A stretch of 64,000 bases of DNA. Source: Cycas panzhihuaensis (taxonomy: Eukaryota > Cycadophyta). Position numbers and translations under genes: made by a program. Below the pieces are notes generated by a model, which saw only the letters and a program-made list of their open reading frames with translations, was not told where the DNA came from and did no database searches. The stretch lies in contig CM041465.1 in NCBI GenBank assembly GCA_023213395.1, positions 166,353,741 to 166,417,740 on the forward strand, written 5' to 3'. This document shows positions 56,393 to 64,000 of this stretch, one piece after another; the first letter of the stretch is position 1, and every line of letters starts with the position of its first letter.

Positions 56393-56785
56393 GATGCCAT
56401 CCATTGGTAATGCTAGGTGTTTTATGATTTTGTTAAATAATTATACAAGGAAATTTTGGGTGTACTTTATTAAGGAAAAAATAGAGACCTTCTTGAGATT
56501 TATTGAATTTAAAACTATGGCGAAACGAAAAAGTAATTATAAATTGAAAATCCTTCATTTAGATAATAGGAAAGATTTTATTTCTAATGACTTTAAAGAT
56601 TTTTACAATAAATTAGAAATTAGAAGGCAATTCATTACACCTTATACTCCTTAATAAAATGGTATTATTAAGGTAAAGATAAGGATTATCATAGAAATAG
56701 GTAAATATATGCTTAAGGCTAAAGAGTTACATGATGAATTTTGGGTCAAAGCAATAAGTACTACTATGTATTTATTGAATAAAAG
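56391..56785 (+). pseudogene. copia integrase core (element G)
   Basis: The frame MPSIGNARCFMILLNNYTRK, then FWVYFIKEK, LKILHLDNRKDFISNDFKDF and FITPYTP matches the copia integrase. At the first catalytic Asp (normally D-D-Y-S/T) it reads N-N-Y-T; the second Asp (LHLDN) is kept; the Glu position (normally VVERKNR) reads IIKVKIR. The frame leads to YLLNKS at 56,785, where the SMART-like element is inserted. Confidence 0.9.
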
Positions 56786-57100
56786 TGTAACAAACTGTTA
56801 CATCAAAAACCCAAGGTGTTAGTGAAGAGGGCCCCCCACCAAGTAGACCATTACCTCCCCCTCGGTTCAAATGGGCTAGCCCCGCTTTCACCAACGTTCA
56901 GGTGCCCCACAGGCCCTGGCTACGATGGCATTTTACGCATCGACGATGTTTGGCGTGTCACCCCACCGTCCCCATAAGCAGTGTTGCCCCCACGGGATTT
57001 GAACCCGAGTCTTGGCTCTCATACCACTTGTAACGAACCGTTACACCAAAACCCCGAGGGGTTAGTGAAGAGGGCCCCCCACTAAGTAGACCATTACCTT
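56786..57100 (-). mobile_element. SMART-like mini LTR retrotransposon (315 bp)
   Basis: Two direct repeats of 71 bp (56,786-56,856 and 57,029-57,099), each beginning TGTAAC(A/G)AAC, flank a 172-bp non-coding centre. On the minus strand TGGTATGAGAGCC follows the right repeat, one mismatch from the Met primer site. A G-rich run (plus strand CCCCCTC, 56,858 on) next to the left repeat is a polypurine tract. The size and plan match the tiny SMART LTR elements of plants. AAAAG precedes it at 56,781-56,785; the matching AAAAG lies after F at 63,105. Confidence 0.75.
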
Positions 57101-57101
57101 T

Positions 57102-57482
57102 TGTTAGGGATCCAACCCCTAACTTACCTTCTCTTATATTCTCTTATATATTGTACTTCTTCTCTCTCTTATATCTTTATTTCTTCTACTTCTTCCCTTT
57201 TCTTAATATTCGACATGCATAAGTAGAAGGTTGTGTAGTGGTCATTGAGTACTATATATATTCATGTAATATCCCACATGCATAAGGAGGAGGTTGAGTA
57301 GTAAGCATAGAGACATATATATATTTATGTAATCCTTAGAGTATGGTATCTTGAATATCATTGTTATTTGCATGTAATTAGGAGGTTGTCCCCTCGAAGG
57401 GTATTGCAATACAAGTGCTCTTTTGGAGTTATTTGCTTATTATATTGGTGTGCAATTATCATTAAGGAGTGGTATCCTAACA
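57102..57482 (+). repeat. 5' LTR of F (381 bp)
   Basis: TGTTAGGGATCC to GGTATCCTAACA. It contains pyrimidine-rich repeats (TTCTCTTATATTCTCTTATA) and two near-copies of CATGCATAAG.AG.AGGTTG. The partner copy is 62,726-63,104. Confidence 0.95.
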
Positions 57483-57484
57483 AG

Positions 57485-57496
57485 TGGTATCAAAGC
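57485..57496 (+). other. Primer-binding site of F
   Basis: TGGTATCAAAGC follows the LTR after two bases. It differs from the plant initiator tRNA-Met complement at one position. Confidence 0.9.
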
Positions 57497-58407
57497 GGTC
57501 AATCCATTCCTTGTGGGAGAGTCAAGGTACTAAACAATCAATTTTTTCCATTATTTTTTTCTCATTAGTACCTATTCTCATTTGATTTCCATTTAGTTAC
57601 TTTGCTTTTTGGGGGTAGATAACCTGCAATCAGTGACTACCCTAACATTGCCATAGGCAGTTCTCTTTTGCATTTAGATAGAGACCTTATGCTGGGGATC
57701 TATAAATATCACGAGGATCTATCGTTTTGGGCTAAGCACATTGTGGCTTTTCCATCCCTTGCATGAAGGACTAGAGATCACACTCCTGAATCAAGCCTTA
57801 GATAGAACTCAGCTACGAAATTGTGCCTCCACCTACCTGCACGTATATAGGAGGACCCCCTAGATAGGCCTTCCTAGTATAGGTAACCATAGGAAACCTA
57901 TTGACCGTCTGCAATTTGTAGTGCACCGGTAAGCAGTTAGCCTCAGGAAGTTACTCTCCACGTACCCTAAAGACGGGGTAGTACAACTACAGAGTAGAGT
58001 GTTTGCCTCTGTAAGTTGATACTATTTATGTCTTGGATAAGTATATCGAAGGGCCTACAAACCAGAAAAGCCCATGCTTAGTGTACCTGGTCAGTCTATT
58101 AATGGGTTGTGCACACTTAATCGGTTAGTGAGTCAGTCATCATCTATTTGTTAAATCGAGTGTGTCTAGCCAATTTGTCATCAGTTCATGCACACATAGT
58201 CTGTCAGCCAACCAGTGCCCAAAAAAGTAAAAGAGCAAAAAGCAAAAAAGTAAACAACAAAAAAATAAAAAGCAAAAAGTATATATATATATATATATCC
58301 ATATTGCCTCATTATAAAATATTAGGGATAACAGTCTATAGACACCCCGTCAAATCCTTTTCAGTCACATTTACCAACCAAAATTCCAATTTAGGTCTTG
58401 TGGACTA
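57497..58407 (+). other. Leader of F
   Basis: A 900-bp untranslated leader. Part of it (57,660-58,030) is shared with E. It holds AACAGTCTATAGACACCCC at 58,330-58,348, shared with A and E, 60 bp before the Gag start. An A/K-coding run and a short (TA) stretch lie near 58,220-58,298. Confidence 0.75.
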
Positions 58408-59215
58408 ATGGCCCCTAAGATGAACCCAAGTTGGACTCAAGATCTCAATGATGTTGTTTCAAAACTTCGAGAAGATATATTACAAATCCAAAATGACTTC
58501 AATGAAAATTTTGAAGCAGTAATGTTAGAGCTCACATCCATGAAACCTCTTAAGGAAGAAAAGAGTGACCTTAATGATACTACTCACATAGGTGGGGGTC
58601 ACTTCGCTAAAGAAGATGAAGGTAATAATGGTAGGCACTTTCATCCAAACTTCCTTCCCAAGGTAGAAATCAAGAAGTTCAATGGCATAGATGTACGTAC
58701 CTGGATCACCCAAATGGAACAATACTTTTCTCTTCATCAAGTTCCAGCAGATAAGAAGATCCCTCTTACTTCTTTATACATGGAAATTGAACCCTACCAA
58801 TGGTACCAATGGGTTATGAAAATAATTAGTGGGCTTAGTTATCAATGGGAGGGTTTTGTCAAGGATCTTATAGCTCAATATGGCGATTACACAGGATCGG
58901 GACCACTTTAACCGATTAGCTAAAGTTAGGCAGGAGGGACTATTTCACTCTGACGAGAATACCAATGTCTCTCCACAAGGGTTTATGGTCTTTGTCAGAT
59001 AAATTACTTGAGTTATACATTGGTGGGTTACGAGATGACATCAGACATGAGTTGCGACTCTTAAAACCTGATAACATCTCTACAACTATTAATTTTGCTT
59101 GGCATATTGAAGCAAAAAATAAGGCATCCCATCCCCCCAACAAACATTTCTAGAAAAGGGTTATGTTTTCATTGTAACCAAAAGTGGAATAAAGACCATA
59201 AGTGTACTAAATGAT
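58408..59215 (+). pseudogene. Gag of F
   Basis: The start MAPKMNPSWTQDLNDVVSKL opens a frame of 167 codons with a coiled-coil-like N-terminus, then VEIKKFNGIDVRTWITQMEQ and a stop at 58,909. It continues in other frames (LLELYIGGLRDDIRHELRL) to the zinc knuckle CFHCNQKWNKDHKC at about 59,163-59,205, cysteines and His kept. Frameshifts near 58,900 and 59,150. Confidence 0.88.
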
Positions 59216-59800
59216 GCTTATTTATAATTGAGGATGTTCAAGATGAGGAACTAGTGGAAGAAGCCTCATTAGAGCCAGAAAATAATGATTGTGACCCACC
59301 TAAGGAGGAAGAAGAAGATACTGCTACTATATTTGTGCATGCCCTAACTAGAATTGTAGCCCCTCAGACACTCAAACTTATTGGGTACATTAAGAAAAGG
59401 AAGGTAGTTGTCCTCATAGATTCTGGGAGCACCCACAATTTTATTAATCAAAAACTTGCTGAAGAACTCAATTGTTTTCCATATCCTGTCAAAAATTTTC
59501 AGGTTATGGTGGCTAATGGAGGGACACTCACTTGTGGGAGAAAATGTCACAATATTAAGTTACAAATGGGTGATTATCACCTCTCTACTTCTATGTATGT
59601 CATTCCCATTGGAGGAGTTAATGTTGTATTAGGGGTACAATGACTCAAACCACTAGGGACCATTCAACTAAATATGCAAGAGCTCTTCATCCGATTTACT
59701 TCTGAAGGAATTGCCTATCAATTGAATGGGATCATTCCTCCACTGACCTAAATCATTAGCTCACACCGTATGGAGAGGCTTATTTAAAAAGGTGGTACAG
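59216..59800 (+). pseudogene. Protease of F
   Basis: An acidic stretch is followed by KKRKVVVLIDSGSTHNFI, a fully conserved active site D-S-G-S. MYVIPIGGVNVVLGVQ ends the domain at 59,640. The active site is intact, but the frame stops where a Trp is expected (VQ-stop-L). Confidence 0.9.
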
Positions 59801-61250
59801 GAATCATTACCAAATGTTATGCGCTAGAAGGTCAAGAACTTCCAACAGAAGGGGACATTCTCCAAGATGATGGTATACCAAATAACTTAAAATTGGTACT
59901 TCATCACCATAACCAGGTCTTTTAGGATATTCCTTAAGGTCTTCCCCTAGTACATGACCATGATCATAGCATTGACCTAGTAGCTGGAAGTAATTCTCCT
60001 TGTATTCAACCATGCCGGTATCCCTACTAGCAAAAGAATGAAATTAAATGACTACTTCAAGAACTCCTTAATGCTGGTATTATTAGGGAAAGTAAAAGCA
60101 CTTTTTTTGCCTCGATGATTTTAGTAAGAAAAAAGGATGGCTCATTTCGCATGTGTGTAGACTACCACAAGCTCAATAAGATAACCATCAAGGATAAATT
60201 TCCTATACCAATCATTGATGAACTCTTGGATGAACTCCATGGAGTAATGTTCTTCACATCATTGGACTTGCAGTCAAGATACCATCAAATCAGGATCAAA
60301 GTAGAGGATGTTCATAAACTACATTTCGTACACATGAAGGTCACTATGAATTTTTAGTCATGCCATTTGGCTTGACTAATGCCCCATCCACCTTTCAAGG
60401 ACTCATGAATAAACTCTTTCGGCCTTACTTAAGGAAGTTCATGTTAGTCTTTTTTGATGACATTTTGATCTTCAATCGTATATGGGAAGACCATCTTCAG
60501 CATGTTGATAAGGCATTACAGGTGCTTGCAGACAACCTGCTTTATGCAAAAAAATCAAAATGTCAATTTGGGCAAACAGAGATAGAATATTTGGGCCATA
60601 TCATCTCTCAAGAAGGAGTCAAGATGAATCCTAAGAAAATAGTAGTTATCACAAACTGGCCTAAACCTAAAAACATCAAGGACCTTCGTAGATTCTTAGG
60701 AATCACAAGATATTATCGAAAGTTTATTCAAGGCTATGCAAGGATTGCTTCCCCTTTAATCAATTTGTTAAAAAAGGATTATTTTCATTGGAATGATAAG
60801 GTCTCTAAAGCATTTGAACACCTAAAGCTGGCTTTAACTACCACACCAGTCCTTGTAATACCAGACTTTACAAAGACCTTCACCATTGAATGTGATGCAT
60901 CGAGGCAAGGCATTGGAGCAGTCTTAATGCAAGAAGGAAAACCTTTTGGCCTTTGAAAGTCATTGATTTACACTCAAGGAACAAGTTAAATCCACCTATG
61001 AGAAGGAGATGTTAGCAATTCTTCATGTAGTTAGGAAATGGCAACAATATTTATTGGGAACATATTTCCAAATTAAAATAGACCATGATAGCTTAAAATA
61101 TTTCCTATCTCAAAGGAATGACATCGAGGAACAACAAAAATGGGTCACCAAAATGCAAGCTTTTGACTTTGAAATCATATATAAAAAAGGTAAGGATAAT
61201 ATAGCTGCTGATGCTTTATCTAGTAAGGAAGAAGGTTCTGCACTATATTC
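59801..61250 (+). pseudogene. Reverse transcriptase and RNase H of F
   Basis: RT motifs: ILVRKKDGSFRMCVDYHKLN, TSLDLQSRYHQI (first Asp), a frameshift at about 60,355, MPFGLTNAPSTFQ, VFFDDILIFN (both Asp intact), LGHIISQEGVKMNPKK, RRFLGITRYYRKFIQGYARI. RNase H: FTIECDASRQGIGAVLMQEG (Asp), stop and frameshift near 60,955, YEKEMLAILHVVRKWQQYL, IKIDHDSLKYFLSQRN, YKKGKDNIAADALSS (last Asp). Catalytic residues are intact; the frame is not. Confidence 0.94.
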
Positions 61251-62480
61251 TATCATGATAGTCAATCCCTCTTGGATAGCAGTCGCCAAGCAAGAATGGG
61301 ATGAGGACTCCTTTACAAAGCAGATCATTCAATACCTTCAAGCTAGAGTAGGGCATTCAACCCATTATACATGGTCTTCAAATATTCTCTGGTATAAGAA
61401 TCAAATATATATATGCCCTCACTCTAGCCTTAAGAAGCAAATTTTACATGATGCATATGCCTCTCCAACAGTAGGTCACTTGGGGTTCCTACGAACATAC
61501 CACCGCTTAAAACAGTCTTTCTTTTGGAAGGGATAAAAAGGAGATGTAAAGAGATATGTTTCCTCGTGTGAAATTTGTCAACGACATAAGACAGAAACAA
61601 TCAAGTCTACAGGATTGCTACAACCCCTTCCCATACCAAATCAACAATGGGAAGAAATTTCTATGGACTTCATCGTGGGTCTGCCCAAGTCAGAAGGAAA
61701 AGATGTTATACTAGTGGTTGTTGATAGGCTAACTAAATATGCTCATTTTTGTGGCATTCAGGCCACATATAAGGCAAAGCAAATTGCTGAGGTCTTTTTA
61801 AAGGATATATATAAGTTGTATGGCATGCCCAAATACATAGTCAGTGATCAGGATCCCAAGTTTACTAGCAACTTCTAGACAGAACTCTTCCATCTACTTG
61901 GTACTAAATTGAAAATGAGCTCAGCCTACCATCTACAAACAGATGGACAAATTGAGGTGGTTAATAAGTGCCTTAAAGGATACCTTCGGTGTTATGCTTC
62001 AGATAAGCAGGGGCAGTGGCATCATTGGCTTCCTTTAGCAAAATGGTAGTATAATACAACTTATCATGCATCAGTAGGAATGACCACGTTCTAAGCATTA
62101 TATGGCCATGAACCACCCACATTTAAAAACTATGCCATAATCAGTTCTAAGGTTTAAGCAATCAAAGACCACATCCAACAAACAACACAGATTCTTAAGC
62201 TACTCAAGGAAAATTTGAACCCTGTGCAAAATCAAATGAAACAACAAGAAGATAAAGGGCAAAGTGAATGAGCATTTCAACCAAGTGATTGGGTATACTT
62301 ATGGTTGCAACCGTATAAGCATGAATCTCTTAAACAGAATGGGCAATATAAGTTACAACCTCGATTTTATAGGCCTTACAAAATTCTCAAGAAGATTGGT
62401 GAAGTTGCATATGCCTTGGACTTACCACCACTATCAAGGATCCATAATGTCTTTCATGTTTCATGTCTCAAGAAGGTAAT
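61251..62480 (+). pseudogene. Integrase of F
   Basis: Zinc-binding part: HDAYASPTVGHLGFLRTYHR, then CEICQRHK. Core: SMDFIVGLPKSEGKDVILVV (Asp), YIVSDQDPKFTSNF (Asp), and TDGQIEVVNKCLKGYL (Glu), all three catalytic acids retained. C-terminal part: SDWVYLWLQPYKHESL, FYRPYKILKKIGEVAYALDL, HNVFHVSCLKK. Stops at about 61,536, 61,876, 62,047 and 62,092 replace Trp or Gln codons. Confidence 0.94.
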
Positions 62481-62697
62481 TAGGCAACAAGTACAAGTTC
62501 AAATAGAATTACCTATATTAAATGAGGAGGGGCAACTTCAACTCATTCCAAGATGTATCATCAACTGAAGAATTTGACATCTACGATCCAGACAAATCAT
62601 TGAGTATCTCATCAAATGGAAACAACTTCCGCGAGAAGATGCAACCTGGGAGAATGAACAATTTGTCCTAGAGCACTCAGAGATCACCAAGCTTTGA
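62481..62697 (+). pseudogene. Chromodomain of F
   Basis: After the integrase the broken frame reads LRSRQIIEYLIKWKQLPRED, then ATWENEQFVLEH, the core of a chromodomain in the type fused to chromovirus integrases. It keeps the conserved K-W and A-T-W-E. Two stops precede it. A polypurine tract TTAAGGGGGGGAC (62,711-62,723) lies beyond its stop. Confidence 0.88.
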
Positions 62698-62725
62698 GGG
62701 TAAAGCTTTTTTAAGGGGGGGACTT

Positions 62726-63104
62726 TATTAGGGATCTAACCCCTAACATACCTTCTCTTATATTCTCTTATATATTGTACTTCTTCTCTCTCTTATATCT
62801 TTATTTCTTCTACTTCTTCTCTTTTCTTAATATCCCACATGCATAAGTAGAAGGTTGTGTAGTGGTCATTGAGTGCTATATATGTTCATGTAATATCCCA
62901 CATGCATAAGGAGGAGGTTGAGTAGTAAGTATAGAGATATATATATTTATGTAATCCTTAGAGTACGGTATCTTGAATATCATTGTTATTTGCATGTAAT
63001 TGGGAGGTTGCCCCCTCGAAGGGTATTGCAATACAAGTGCTCTTTTGGAGTTATTTACTTATTATATTGGTGTTCAATTATCATTAAGGAGTGGTATCCT
63101 AATA
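62726..63104 (+). repeat. 3' LTR of F (379 bp)
   Basis: Begins TATTAGGGATCT (TG changed to TA) and ends GGTATCCTAATA. A purine-rich tract (62,711-62,723) precedes it. AAAAG at 63,105-63,109 follows. Confidence 0.94.
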
Positions 63105-63109
63105 AAAAG

Positions 63110-63365
63110 TCCCACTAAGGCCCTAATAAACTTAACTCCTAAAGAGGTTTGGACTAGATGCAAGCTTGATGTCAGTAATTTAAAAGTCTTTGGTTGTATA
63201 GCATATGCTCTTGTTCCTACTAAAAGAAGAATGAAACTAGAGAGAAAAATGATGAAATCTATCTTTATAGGATACTCCAGTGAATAGAAAACTTATCATT
63301 TATTTGACCCACTTGCAAGAAAGTTCTCTATAAGTAGAGATATCAAATTTAAATAATATGCTACA
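63110..63365 (+). pseudogene. Integrase C-terminal part of copia G (resumed)
   Basis: PTKALINLTPKEVWTRCKLD, then VSNLKVFGCIAYALVPTKRR and SIFIGYSSE match the copia integrase C-terminal region. The 5' part of the gene reads up to 56,785, and the reading frame continues here after the SMART-F insertion. It ends with YHLFDPLARKFSISRDIKF. Confidence 0.92.
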
Positions 63366-63714
63366 TATAAAATTAATGTGGGCAAAGGAAAATAAGTGAT
63401 AGTTGAGCTTATCATTATATAAAGGGAGAGTTAAGTACTAGTTCTAGCTCAAGTCATAGTATAAATTAAGGATAAAGTCTAAGAGTGTTAACAAAAAGAC
63501 ATAGTATATTTATTTCAAGTGGAGATCCTAAAACAAACACAAGTCAAGGTCTAAAATAGTTAGTGAGAAATCACAGTATAGGTGATATGTTTGATACCAA
63601 CTTTGAAAGAAGAACAAGAAGGTCTCAAGTAAGAGTGAACTATGCATTCATGACATTAGTGATACAAAATGATGAATCTTATATTGTTGTAAAAATAATC
63701 GATGATGAAAATTA
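63366..63714 (+). other. Integrase-RT linker of copia G
   Basis: About 350 bp of broken frames with S/K/N content, as in the variable copia linker. No domain was recognised. Confidence 0.5.
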
Positions 63715-64000
63715 GGTTCAAGTCATGGAGACTAAATTTGATACTCTTGATAGGAACCAAACATGGAATTTAGTTGAGCTACCAGATGGTAAGGAGGTTA
63801 TTGGAATAAAATGGGTGTTATAGACCAAGTATAAGGATAATAGTTCAATCAATAAGTACAAGGTAATACTTGTTACATAGGGATATATTCAATAAGAAGG
63901 TATTGATTCAAAGAAGCTTTTATTATGGTAGTTAAGATGGACATAATTAAGAGTGTTATATCCTTGGATACACGTCAGGGTTGGTTGATTTATTAGATGG
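63715..64000 (+). pseudogene. Reverse transcriptase start of copia G, cut by window end
   Basis: DTLDRNQTWNLVELPDGKEV, then IGIKWVL, a stop at the Tyr/Lys position, TKYKDNSSINKYKVILVT and a GYIQ segment match the beginning of copia RT. The rest of RT, RNase H and the 3' LTR are outside the window. Confidence 0.9.

Larger units (their letters stand above)
57102..63104 (+). mobile_element. Element F: 6-kb chromovirus-type gypsy LTR retrotransposon
   Basis: F has LTRs of 381 and 379 bp that differ at about 18 sites, a Met-type primer site and a polypurine tract. It holds gag, protease, RT, RNase H, integrase and a chromodomain in canonical order. It is the best-preserved full-length element here, with about a dozen stops and frameshifts. 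It sits between the SMART-like element and AAAAG within G's integrase gene. Confidence 0.94.

Noticed and set aside
56858-57028. tRNA gene suggested by GGTTCAAAT and GGGATTTGAACCCG in the SMART-like element
   Set aside because: No acceptor stem or anticodon arm could be laid out. The T-loop-like strings are isolated and belong to the element's centre.

Overview
This window is plant nuclear DNA made almost entirely of nested, decayed retrotransposons. No intact host gene, rRNA, tRNA or CRISPR array was recognised. The plant assignment rests on Ty1/copia, chromovirus and Tat/Ogre-type Ty3/gypsy elements, an L1-type LINE with a C-terminal RNase H, initiator-tRNA-Met primer sites, and two captured fragments of recognisable plant genes. 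The absence of host genes and the depth of nesting suggest a large-genome seed plant, possibly a gymnosperm; I cannot name the species. Letters A-J are my own labels.

Left block (1-38.5 kb). D is a minus-strand copia fragment cut by the window start (1-1.86 kb). It abuts B, an old Tat-type gypsy on the plus strand (about 1.87-38.5 kb). B was split inside gag by A, a chromovirus (5.42-29.28 kb, target duplication GGATC). A was split inside its reverse transcriptase by C, a 16.9-kb Tat-type element on the minus strand (9,981-26,838, target duplication CCAAC, LTRs of 2.58 kb). C carries gag, protease, RT, RNase H and integrase, then a tandem-repeat 3' region, an antisense ORF region and a second RNase H domain near its 3' LTR. 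A's left part is rearranged: one LTR has flanking B sequence on both sides, and a 1.3-kb gag-protease segment occurs twice.

Middle block (38.5-45.5 kb). An AT-rich stretch with no recognised gene is followed by E, a strongly decayed chromovirus on the plus strand, cut off in its integrase at about 45.4 kb.

Right block (45.5-64 kb). G is a copia element on the plus strand that runs off the window. Four events interrupt it: a 601-bp solo LTR (J, 48,837-49,437, AGAAT/ACAAT); a 5'-truncated L1-type LINE (49,611-56,390, 18-bp target duplication, poly(A)); H, inside the LINE, a non-autonomous LTR element (51,726-55,402, TGGAG, 280-bp LTRs); and, inside G's integrase, a 315-bp SMART-like mini LTR element next to a 6-kb chromovirus F (57,102-63,104), the pair flanked by AAAAG.

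Most notable: H carries no gag-pol but holds two fragments of unrelated host genes side by side, a vacuolar cation/proton exchanger (CAX) piece and a CAF1/POP2 deadenylase N-terminus. C's detached second RNase H, antisense ORF and 3' tandem repeats are the next most interesting.

By eye, paired-LTR divergence is about 4-5% for F and H, about 8% for A, about 10% for C, and much higher for B. Nearly all coding regions carry frameshifts and stops, mostly C-to-T and G-to-A changes, so no autonomous element is expected to be active. Domains were assigned by reading translations, without database searches, so lineage names are judgements from motifs and layout.
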